A stretch of DNA of 22,402 bases from Deltaproteobacteria bacterium (GTDB lineage Bacteria; Desulfobacterota; DSM-4660; Desulfatiglandales; B25-G16), in assembly GCA_018400255.1 (NCBI GenBank), contig JAGYMO010000385.1, forward strand, positions 1 to 22,402, in the 5' to 3' direction. The notes beneath the pieces are model-generated. The model had not been told where the DNA came from. It was given only the letters and a program-made list of their open reading frames with translations, and did not search any database. The position numbers and the translations under genes are program-made. Position 1 is the first letter of the stretch. The number at the start of each line of letters is the position of its first letter. Below, one piece after another: positions 15,820 through 22,402 of this stretch.

Positions 15820-16455
15820 TTAGATAGCTTGTTTTATTGCCTTGATAACTACAAAGGAACCTTTACCATAGCCCTGGTTTACCGGCTCAACTTCTTTTAT
15901 ATCATGTAAACTGTGAAAAATTGTTTGAGCAAAAGAAAACTCGCAGAAGCCGGCCTTTTTCATATTTGATATAACATCATCAGTGGAATAAAAGGTGGCT
16001 ATTTTATAAAAAAGGCTTTCGTTTCTATGTTTAACATATGATTCTCCAAGGGGACTATTGCGATCAACAATGCCAACTATTAAGGAACCATTTGGTTTGA
16101 TTATCCTGTAAGTTTCTTTTAATGCTACCTCCAAAGAATCCAAAAAGCATATTGTTGTAACCATAAGGGCGAAATCAAAATGAGAATCAGCAAATGGGAT
16201 GGCCTCTGCTACTGCACCAACAACTGTTATACCCCTTCCCTGTGCTATTTTTCTCATATTGGCAGCTGGTTCTATGCCTTTTTTAATGCCTAAGGGAGCA
16301 GAAAAAATGCCACTGCCGACACCAATTTCTAAGCCCTGTCCATCGGGTAATAAAGTTTTTATAGCTTTAAGCTCTGACTCGAATGTACATTTGTTTCTTG
16401 TAAACCAGTCTTCATACTTGTCTGGATGATCTTCAAACGGTTCTGTTTTAGCCAT
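15820..16455 (-). CDS. Class I SAM-dependent methyltransferase
   Basis: A 211-residue methyltransferase of the UbiE/Methyltransf_11 type. Motif I is LEIGVGSG (42-49), with an acidic residue ending the second strand in GIEPAANM. A region around EAIPFADSHFDFALMVTTICFL forms motifs post-I and II, and a typical YRIIKPNGSLIVGIVDRNSPLG stretch forms motif III. The acceptor is unknown: small-molecule or lipid substrates are common for this type. The ATG lacks a clear Shine-Dalgarno site. The neighbours give no pathway context, and the plus-strand gene beyond it is another methyltransferase of a different family. The fold assignment is firm, the function generic. Confidence 0.85.
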   Translation of the reverse strand: MAKTEPFEDHPDKYEDWFTRNKCTFESELKAIKTLLPDGQGLEIGVGSGIFSAPLGIKKGIEPAANMRKIAQGRGITVVGAVAEAIPFADSHFDFALMVTTICFLDSLEVALKETYRIIKPNGSLIVGIVDRNSPLGESYVKHRNESLFYKIATFYSTDDVISNMKKAGFCEFSFAQTIFHSLHDIKEVEPVNQGYGKGSFVVIKAIKQAI

Positions 16456-16836
16456 TCAATATGCCCATGTAATAATGTGTCTGTTCACTCACCTATATTT
16501 GTAGTCAAAAAGCCTTCCATACTGCAGATCTACACGACACTACATAATAGCATATACATGGTTTTATATAAAAGACCAAACGTTTCAGGTTCGATAAAAA
16601 AGTACTCAGCATAATATCCAGATCAAAGGTAATTCGAGATATTTTTTATTATACTTTTATACAGGCGTGATGAATCTAAACTAATAGGTAATATATATTA
16701 TTGAAATATTTTTGAGCTAGTGAAATGGATCTCAAGGCAGAAAAATTATAGAGTGATAAATTGTACTTGCAGATAATTATAAAAAATGACAACATAGTTT
16801 TTTTATTTTTCATAAGTGGAGAAAGGTAGTTTAACA
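16456..16836. other. Divergent intergenic region
   Basis: About 380 bases separate the minus-strand methyltransferase gene from the plus-strand prmA-like gene, so promoters for both should lie here. It is strongly AT-rich with several TATAAT-like words, none of which I could pair with a convincing -35 box. No RNA gene or clear dyad is visible. Confidence 0.5.
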
Positions 16837-17691
16837 TTGAACAATAGAAGATTTACTAGCTGCAGCAAGGGTAATCCATACGAAGATTTATATATTTATT
16901 ACCTTGAGAATATACCAGAGTGTGAGGAGGAAGGTCTTTTAGGCCCTCATTTCTTAGGAAATTGGGTTGAAGATGGAAGTTCTTTTCTGTTTTTCTCAAA
17001 GCCATCGAGAGAATATATACAAAGACTAATAGATAAAAATAAAAAACTGAAATTGTATGACGAATTTTACTTTACTTATGAGCAATGGCAGGGAGGAGAG
17101 ATTGAGCCAATAAGGATTTGCGATTTTTATATCATCCCACCATGGTTAGAAGCTCCAGAGATAAAGGGAAAAATAAAGATGATATTAGATCCAGGGGTGG
17201 TTTTTGGGAACGCCTTACATCCAACCACCAGGGATTCCCTTATAGCCTTGTGTGAAATTTTTAAAAAAAGGTCTTTTTCCACTGTCATTGATATTGGTAC
17301 CGGAACAGGGGTTCTTGCTATAGGTGCAGGACTATTAGGGGCCGGGAAGGTATTGGCTATTGATATTAATTTACTTGCAGTGAATACTGCGTTGAAAAAT
17401 GTAAGATTAAATGCGCTTGAGGGGATTGTTGAGGTGAGAGAGGACAGGGCTGAAAGTTTTGTTGGCTACCAGAATGAGCTGCTCATAGCTAATATTCATT
17501 ATGATATAACCTTACAACTAATAAAGATAGGTGTATTCGAAGCAAAAAAATTTTTTATTTTATCCGGACTTATGCGAAGTCAGGCGATGGATATAAAATC
17601 GGAGCTTTCTAGATATCCCGTCGAGATAATACGTGAATGGGATAATGGCGGCATTTGGTATACTATTTTAGGAAGGGTGAGGGAGAAATGA
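16837..17691 (+). CDS. prmA: Ribosomal protein L11 methyltransferase-like (PrmA family)
   Basis: A 284-residue SAM-dependent methyltransferase of the PrmA family, which trimethylates ribosomal protein L11. Signatures are DPGVVFGNALHPTTR (family form GTGTHPTT), motif I VIDIGTGTGVLAIGAGLLGA, the acidic strand VLAIDINLLAVNTALKN, and LLIANIHYD in the position of the family's catalytic-loop ANI. An N-terminal region of about 100 residues matches the substrate-recognition part in size. I favour TTG 16837 because AGAAAGG lies about ten bases upstream; an in-frame GTG at 16816 without a ribosome site would add seven residues. The stop overlaps the ATG of the thioesterase gene. The changed GNALHPTT motif leaves some doubt over whether L11 is the substrate. 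Confidence 0.82.
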   Translation: MNNRRFTSCSKGNPYEDLYIYYLENIPECEEEGLLGPHFLGNWVEDGSSFLFFSKPSREYIQRLIDKNKKLKLYDEFYFTYEQWQGGEIEPIRICDFYIIPPWLEAPEIKGKIKMILDPGVVFGNALHPTTRDSLIALCEIFKKRSFSTVIDIGTGTGVLAIGAGLLGAGKVLAIDINLLAVNTALKNVRLNALEGIVEVREDRAESFVGYQNELLIANIHYDITLQLIKIGVFEAKKFFILSGLMRSQAMDIKSELSRYPVEIIREWDNGGIWYTILGRVREK

Positions 17692-18173
17692 AGGTTGGCG
17701 CAACAAATATTCCAAAGCTCGTAGGTTATAATTGCTTTGCCTGTGGAACTGAAAATCCCATAGGCTTAAATTTACAGTTTAGAAAAAATCAGGAGTATGT
17801 TTGCGCAGATATAACTCTCGGGAAAAACTATGAAGGTTGGGAGAATATGGCGCATGGAGGTATAGTTTCAACCCTGCTAGATGAGATAATGTCCTGGACC
17901 GTTATATATTTCAAAAAAGTCTTTTTTGTAACAAGGAATATGGAGGTGAAGTTTAGAAGACCTGTACCTTTAAATCAATTAATAACGGTTAAGGGTAAGA
18001 TAACAAGATGTGACAGCAACAGGATGATTTCTGCTGAATCCATGATTCAAGATAAAGATGAAAATATCTTGGCCAGGGGGAGGGCTACATTTGCTATATT
18101 GCATGATAAGGACCTCCGCCTTGTGTCAGATAAATTAAAAGAGGACATGAAGATGCTTTTTGAGAGCTTTTGA
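17688..18173 (+). CDS. Hotdog-fold thioesterase (PaaI/4HBT type)
   Basis: A 161-residue hotdog-domain acyl-CoA thioesterase. The N terminus has NCFACGTENPIGLNL (15-29), typical of a PaaI-like subgroup. The active-site segment is AHGGIVSTLLDEIMSW (55-70), with the HGG turn and Asp65/Glu66. A central strand VKFRRPVPLNQLITVKG follows, also characteristic. I chose ATG 17688, which overlaps the prmA stop as ATGA and follows GGGAG; the same frame is open eleven codons further upstream but inside prmA. Translational coupling with prmA is likely. The substrate is unknown; clearing of stalled acyl-CoA intermediates is a common role. Confidence 0.87.
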   Translation: MKVGATNIPKLVGYNCFACGTENPIGLNLQFRKNQEYVCADITLGKNYEGWENMAHGGIVSTLLDEIMSWTVIYFKKVFFVTRNMEVKFRRPVPLNQLITVKGKITRCDSNRMISAESMIQDKDENILARGRATFAILHDKDLRLVSDKLKEDMKMLFESF

Positions 18174-18339
18174 TATTGTGCATTGAAACGATTTAATTAT
18201 ACGCAAGTCTAGATATAATTATTTGTAGAAAATAATGATAGTATAAAACCCACACAAACTTCTAATTAAACAGGTAAACTTAATCAATTAAGATAGGTCT
18301 ATGTTAAAACCTGCCGAATCCTTTGGTTATGATTAAAAG

Positions 18340-18957
18340 ATGCAAAATACAACGGAAAAATGGATAAATTTCCACTCAGAAGGTTTTTGTATTGAGGGCC
18401 TGTTCTGCAGAAATGATGGCGAAAATGGGGTTGTCATAACACATCCGCACCCATTGTATGGTGGCGATATGCATAACCAGGTAGTACAGACAGTGGCAAT
18501 GGTGTATCAGGAGAAATGTTTTTCGAGCCTTAGGTTTAATTTTAGAGGTGTGGGCAATAGTAAAGGAAGCTATGACGAAGGCAGGGGTGAGGCAGTTGAT
18601 GTTGAATCTGCATTGAACTATATGTATGAGGAAGGAAAAAGAAACATTGATCTTGCAGGCTATTCATTTGGGTCCTGGGTTAATTTAACTGCAAGTAATA
18701 CCAGCAGAATTATAAAAAGGATGGTTATGATTTCTCCCCCCCTGGCTTTTTTGGATTTTTCATCTCTACGTCAGGATTTAAAGATTAGTGCAATCATAAC
18801 TGGCGAGAAGGATGAAATAGCGCCAGCTGAAATGATAAGGAAGGCTATCGGTGTTTGGAATTCTAATGCAATCTTTAAAGTTATTGAGGGTGCAGATCAT
18901 TTTTATACCGGGAGGATGGATACATTAAAAGATATTTTGTGCAACATATTATCGTGA
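18340..18957 (+). CDS. Alpha/beta hydrolase
   Basis: A 205-residue small alpha/beta hydrolase. THPHPLYGGDMHNQVV (34-49) is a conserved oxyanion-side motif of a dienelactone-hydrolase-like subgroup. FNFRGVGNSKG (67-77) follows, then the nucleophile elbow GYSFGS with Ser109, Asp158 in TGEKDEI as the probable acid, and His187 in GADHFY. The complete triad suggests an active esterase or peptidase-like enzyme with no signal peptide. Substrate unknown. It lies 166 bases after the thioesterase gene and 41 bases before the ppx remnant on the same strand, and may share their transcript. No strong ribosome site is visible before its ATG. Confidence 0.85.
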   Translation: MQNTTEKWINFHSEGFCIEGLFCRNDGENGVVITHPHPLYGGDMHNQVVQTVAMVYQEKCFSSLRFNFRGVGNSKGSYDEGRGEAVDVESALNYMYEEGKRNIDLAGYSFGSWVNLTASNTSRIIKRMVMISPPLAFLDFSSLRQDLKISAIITGEKDEIAPAEMIRKAIGVWNSNAIFKVIEGADHFYTGRMDTLKDILCNILS

Positions 18958-18998
18958 CGTTTACATTCTGCCGTCCGGATTGTACCTCTTTTGAATAA

Positions 18999-19615
18999 AT
19001 GATATACCTTGTAAGGTTATTGTTGCCACAAAACTATGAAATGATCAAAAATAAAGAAAGTATTGCTGTCATTAAAGCAGGGTCAAATTCGATCAGGATG
19101 CTAATCGCTGAAAAATCTGATTCTTGTTCTTATCTTAGGGAGTTGTATAGAAAAAGTGCCATAACCAGAATTAGTGAGGATTTTAATGCCGGCACACGCG
19201 AAACACTTAAACCGTTGCCTGTTGAAAGAAGCGTTAGGGTCCTTGGTGAATTTTTTGATATAGCCAAAACATTTGGTGCGGTTAATCCTTTCATTGTTGC
19301 CACTGGTGTTATAAGGCAGGCACTGAATAGAGGTGACTTTGTTTCCCTTGTTTCAAGGAAATTTGGTGAAGATATACGAATAATTTCCGGCGAAGAAGAA
19401 GCCTATTTTACCTGTAAAGGTGTATTATCATCATTAAATCGAGACGGTACACCTCTAAGGGTATAGAGAGAGGCAGAGAGGATACAATATTAGCTGGAAT
19501 GGCAATAGTAGTAAAAATAATGGAGTATTTTGTCAAAAATGAAATGGCAGTCAGCTATTTAGATATATTGGAAGGTATGCTTATAAAGCAATGTGAAGGA
19601 GAAAAAAATGAATGA
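18999..19615 (+). pseudogene. Ppx/GppA phosphatase pseudogene with internal deletion
   Basis: Two pieces of one Ppx/GppA exopolyphosphatase/pppGpp phosphatase are visible. The N-terminal piece, 18999-19466 (155 residues; ATG 19041 is a possible shorter start), has the nucleotide-site segment IKAGSNSIRMLIAE, FIVATGVIRQA and IISGEEEAYF. It stops at TAG 19464-19466, just where the next family motif (DIGGGSTE) should follow. In another frame, 19466-19615 reads RGREDTILAGMAIVV and ends LDILEGMLIKQ, the normal C-terminal end of the family. Roughly 120 residues with catalytic and nucleotide-binding parts are missing, and the join is out of frame. The usual Asp of the first motif is Lys (IKAGSN). The remnant should have no phosphatase activity. 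It overlaps the guaB start by eight bases. Confidence 0.85.
19596..19601 (+). promoter_or_regulatory. Ribosome binding site deciding the guaB start
   Basis: AAGGAG lies six bases before ATG 19608 and marks this as the guaB start in preference to the in-frame GTG at 19593, which would precede the site. It sits inside the 3' end of the ppx/gppA remnant. Confidence 0.75.
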
Positions 19616-21071
19616 AAAAACTATAAAAGAGGCCTTAACCTTTAATGATTTACTTCTGGAGCCACGAGATTCATCAATATTGCCTAAAGATGTAGATGTA
19701 AAAACATTTTTATCAAGAAATATTTTCCTAAATATCCCTATTGTCAGCGCAGCAATGGATACTGTTACGGAGGCTAATTTAGCAATAGCGTTGGCAAGGC
19801 AAGGTGGATTAGGTTTTATCCATAAAAATATGAGTATAGACAGGCAGGTATTAGAGGTCGAAAAGGTAAAAAAATCCGAGAGCGGCATGATTGTTGACCC
19901 TATTACTATTGGGCCGGAAAAGAGAATCTATGAAGTTCTCGCTATTATGAAAAAGTACAAGATTTCAGGCGTTCCAGTGGTGAGTGGAGATAATTTAGTA
20001 GGTATTATAACAAACAGGGACTTAAGATTTGAGACAGACCTTGATAAAAAGGTTAGTGAGGTAATGACTAAAGATAATCTAGCCACAGTGCCGGTAGGCA
20101 CCACATTGGAAGACTCTAAAAGTATACTGCATAAAAGAAAGATCGAAAAATTACTGGTTGTTGATGACAGGGGAAAATTGCAGGGGCTAATCACTATTAA
20201 GGATATTGAGAAGATAATAAAATATCCAAATTCATGTAAAGATAAACTAGGCAGGTTGAGAGTTGGGGCAGCAGTTGGAGTTGGTCCAGATCGAGAAGAA
20301 AGAGTCGAAAGACTTATTTCCGCGAGCACAGATATATTGGTTGTAGACGCTGCGCATGGACACTCTTCCGGCGTAATTACTGCTATAAAAGATATAAAAA
20401 AGAATTACCCTGAGATTGAATTAATGGCAGGCAATGTAGCCACAGCAGAAGGCACGAAAGCGCTTATAGATGCAGGTGTTGATGCAGTAAAGGTCGGGAT
20501 AGGGCCCGGTTCTATATGCACTACAAGAATAATTGCAGGGGTAGGTGTGCCACAGATGACAGCTATTATTGCATGCGCGACTGAGGCCGGTAAGGCTAAT
20601 ATCCCTATTATTGCTGACGGGGGAATTCGGTATTCTGGTGATATAACCAAGGCCCTTGCTGGGGGTGCTTCATCTATTATGGCTGGCAGTCTACTTGCTG
20701 GAACTGAAGAGAGCCCGGGCGAGACTGAACTTTTTCAGGGCAGGACATATAAGGTCTATAGAGGCATGGGTTCTGTAGAGGCTATGACCGCAGGCAGTAA
20801 GGATCGGTATTTTCAGGAAACAATTGAGGGTGAATCAAAGCTTGTACCAGAGGGAATAGTAGGCAGGGTACCTTATAGGGGTCCAGTGTCAGATACAATA
20901 TTCCAGCTTATAGGCGGGCTGAGGGCTGGCATGGGCTACTTGGGGGCACATAGTATAGCAGAGCTTAAAGAGAAGGCGCGATTCTTGAAAATTACGGCCG
21001 CAGGTCTCAGGGAAGGACATGTTCATGATGTAATCATAACGAAAGAGGCCTCTAACTATCAATTGGAATAA
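19608..21071 (+). CDS. guaB: IMP dehydrogenase
   Basis: A 487-residue enzyme oxidising IMP to XMP with NAD, the first committed step of GMP synthesis. The TIM barrel starts with LTFNDLLLEPRDS and SAAMDTVTEA (48-57). A CBS-domain pair is inserted at about 94-205. The catalytic loop GPGSICTTRIIAGVG has Cys304 as the nucleophile. IMP-binding ADGGIRYSGDI and MAGSLLAGTEESPGE and the flap region VGRVPYRGPV with the Arg/Tyr pair are present, and the length is normal. The start is set by AAGGAG at 19596-19601. The gene follows the ppx/gppA remnant directly, so it may rely on an upstream promoter. No guaA follows; the next gene is an aminotransferase. Confidence 0.96.
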   Translation: MNEKTIKEALTFNDLLLEPRDSSILPKDVDVKTFLSRNIFLNIPIVSAAMDTVTEANLAIALARQGGLGFIHKNMSIDRQVLEVEKVKKSESGMIVDPITIGPEKRIYEVLAIMKKYKISGVPVVSGDNLVGIITNRDLRFETDLDKKVSEVMTKDNLATVPVGTTLEDSKSILHKRKIEKLLVVDDRGKLQGLITIKDIEKIIKYPNSCKDKLGRLRVGAAVGVGPDREERVERLISASTDILVVDAAHGHSSGVITAIKDIKKNYPEIELMAGNVATAEGTKALIDAGVDAVKVGIGPGSICTTRIIAGVGVPQMTAIIACATEAGKANIPIIADGGIRYSGDITKALAGGASSIMAGSLLAGTEESPGETELFQGRTYKVYRGMGSVEAMTAGSKDRYFQETIEGESKLVPEGIVGRVPYRGPVSDTIFQLIGGLRAGMGYLGAHSIAELKEKARFLKITAAGLREGHVHDVIITKEASNYQLE

Positions 21072-21146
21072 ATTGTTTGATACTTGTGATACTATTCGAA
21101 TTGAAAAAACTATTTATTAATTTATTATTCTTCTCAAGGAGCTATT

Positions 21147-22334
21147 ATGGAATTGAATACAATGGAAAAAGCTGATAGGTTTATGTTTAAAACATATAAG
21201 CGTTTTCCAATTACCCTTGTTAAGGGAGATGGTTGCATAGTATGGGATGAAGAAGGCAAAGAATACCTTGACTTTATTGGCGGAATAGCTGTCTGTGCAT
21301 TAGGACATAGCTCGCCAGTAGTTAGTGAGGCCATTTATGAGCAATCAAAGAAACTTGTTCATGTCTCAAATCTATTCTACACCCAACCACAGACAGATCT
21401 TGCCAGCATATTGACAGAAAATTCTTTTGCAGATAGGGTGTTTTTTTGTAACAGTGGGGCAGAGGCCAATGAGGCTGCAATAAAATTAGCACGGCGATAT
21501 TCAAGGGAACAATTTGGGTCTGGAAGAAATGTTATAATAACAATGGATAACTCATTCCATGGCCGTACAATGGCAACGCTCTCTGCTACGGGCCAGGAAA
21601 GGATTAGAGAGGGATATGACCCAATACTCGAGGGGTTTAAGTATGTACCGTTTAATGCCCTTGGCGATTTAGAATCTGTATTAGATGAGTCTGTTTGTGC
21701 TGTAATGATAGAACCTATCCAGGGAGAAGGGGGGGTTGTCGTACCAGACGATGATTACCTAAAAGGCCTAAGGGACATTTGCTCAACGCGTGATATTCTT
21801 TTGATCTTTGATGAAATACAGGCTGGAATGGGTAGGACTGGTAAACTATTCGCTTATGAGCATTTTGGGTTAACCCCTGATATAATAACCCTTGCAAAGG
21901 CGTTGGGAAATGGATTGCCAATTGGGGCAATGATGGCGACGGAAAAATTAAAAGATGCCTTTGGCCCAGGTAGTCATGCTACCACATTTGGGGGCTCACC
22001 CTTGATTACAGCATCTGCCCTGGCAGTTGTGAAAAGCCTTATACATGATGGATGGATTGAAAACGCGAGCGTCATTGGAGATTATTTTAAAGATGGTCTA
22101 ATAACGCTTCAGAAGAGGCACAGCATAATTAAAGAAGTAAGGGGGCTTGGCCTTATAATCGGTTTACTGTTGGATAGAGCAGGACAAGATATTGTAGATG
22201 CATGTGCTAAAAGGGGATTTTTGATAAACTGCATTCAAGACAAAATCCTCAGATTTGTACCGCCCCTCATAATAGGAAAGGATGAGGTGGACTCATTAAT
22301 TGAATGTTTGGATGATGTATTTAATGAATTGTAG
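21147..22334 (+). CDS. argD: Acetylornithine/succinyl-diaminopimelate aminotransferase (ArgD type)
   Basis: A 395-residue class III PLP aminotransferase, most like acetylornithine aminotransferase of arginine synthesis. Key parts are CNSGAEANEAA (101-111, PLP phosphate loop), FHGRT (137-141), IEPIQGEGGV (188-197), FDEIQAGMGRTG (221-232, with the PLP-pyridine Asp222) and the Schiff-base Lys251 in TLAKALGNGLPIGAM. HATTFGGSP (277-285) completes the site. Length is normal for ArgD. ATG 21147 follows AAGGAG. It ends with TAG, the only intact gene here to do so. The window ends 68 bases later at the repeat, so an expected arginine neighbour such as argF cannot be seen. Other class III enzymes (4-aminobutyrate type) are less likely because of length and motif spelling. 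Confidence 0.9.
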   Translation: MELNTMEKADRFMFKTYKRFPITLVKGDGCIVWDEEGKEYLDFIGGIAVCALGHSSPVVSEAIYEQSKKLVHVSNLFYTQPQTDLASILTENSFADRVFFCNSGAEANEAAIKLARRYSREQFGSGRNVIITMDNSFHGRTMATLSATGQERIREGYDPILEGFKYVPFNALGDLESVLDESVCAVMIEPIQGEGGVVVPDDDYLKGLRDICSTRDILLIFDEIQAGMGRTGKLFAYEHFGLTPDIITLAKALGNGLPIGAMMATEKLKDAFGPGSHATTFGGSPLITASALAVVKSLIHDGWIENASVIGDYFKDGLITLQKRHSIIKEVRGLGLIIGLLLDRAGQDIVDACAKRGFLINCIQDKILRFVPPLIIGKDEVDSLIECLDDVFNEL

Positions 22335-22366
22335 GTTTTAGAGCTCATAAGATTTACCCCGACCGC

Positions 22367-22402
22367 AGAAAGCCACGGCTTTAGCCGTGGATGAATGCGC
22401 CT
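22367..22402. repeat. Terminal direct repeat, right copy (36 bp)
   Basis: This is an exact copy, same orientation, of bases 1-36, including the CCACGGC/TTTA/GCCGTGG hairpin at 22373-22390. It begins 33 bases after the aminotransferase stop codon and ends at the window edge, so the rest of the element, if present, is cut off. Confidence 0.93.

Noticed and set aside
19608..21071. Long antisense open frames within guaB and other genes
   Set aside because: They have no family resemblance, no ribosome sites, and follow from codon composition of the true genes on the opposite strand.
1..22402. Circular plasmid suggested by the terminal repeat
   Set aside because: Gene content is chromosomal (guaB, thrC, lptG, argD), there is no replication or partition gene, and the repeat is short and hairpin-bearing, as expected of a dispersed element.
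1..22402. CRISPR arrays, tRNA or rRNA genes
   Set aside because: No regularly spaced repeats and no cloverleaf or T-loop-like GGTTCRANYCC with matching stems were seen; the GGTTCGATAAA near 16588 lacks the rest of a tRNA.

Overview
The window looks like a piece of chromosome from an AT-rich, Gram-negative, probably anaerobic bacterium. An LptG-type lipopolysaccharide permease implies an outer membrane. Scattered acyl-CoA genes (an acyl-CoA dehydrogenase, a 3-hydroxyacyl-CoA dehydrogenase, a hotdog thioesterase) together with a PrkA/DUF444/SpoVR cluster suggest a Desulfobacterota (deltaproteobacterial) type of genome. That placement is an inference from gene content only; no rRNA or tRNA gene is present to confirm it.

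Layout. Positions 1-130 hold compact hairpins resembling an IS200/IS605-type element end, and the first 36 bases recur exactly as the last 36 bases of the window. A minus-strand acyl-CoA dehydrogenase follows, with a good intrinsic terminator. Next is about 930 bases without an intact gene, containing what may be a decayed reading frame. From 2.5 to 9.9 kb lies one plus-strand operon: a PrkA-family AAA/kinase, a DUF444 (YeaH/YhbH) von Willebrand protein, SpoVR, and a second, divergent PrkA-family protein. The spoVR gene carries an in-frame TAG at codon 130 and is otherwise open to its end. From 10.2 to 12.8 kb are threonine synthase and LptG. On the minus strand from 12.8 to 16.5 kb are a single-domain response regulator, a GT-A glycosyltransferase of GpgS/mannosylglycerate-synthase type, a 3-hydroxybutyryl-CoA dehydrogenase and a small SAM methyltransferase. 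From 16.8 kb to the end, on the plus strand, are a PrmA-like methyltransferase, a thioesterase, an alpha/beta hydrolase, an internally deleted Ppx/GppA pseudogene, guaB (IMP dehydrogenase) and an ArgD-type aminotransferase.

How the genes fit together. Most of the window is housekeeping: amino acid synthesis (thrC, argD-like), purine synthesis (guaB), envelope export (lptG) and acyl-CoA metabolism. The distinctive part is the four-gene PrkA-DUF444-SpoVR-PrkA operon. It extends the well-known three-protein stress/sporulation module with a second, sequence-divergent PrkA, while its SpoVR member is interrupted by an amber codon. Two genes (spoVR, ppx/gppA) and one unidentified frame show signs of decay or unusual decoding. 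I saw no CRISPR array, prophage, toxin-antitoxin pair or complete transposase.
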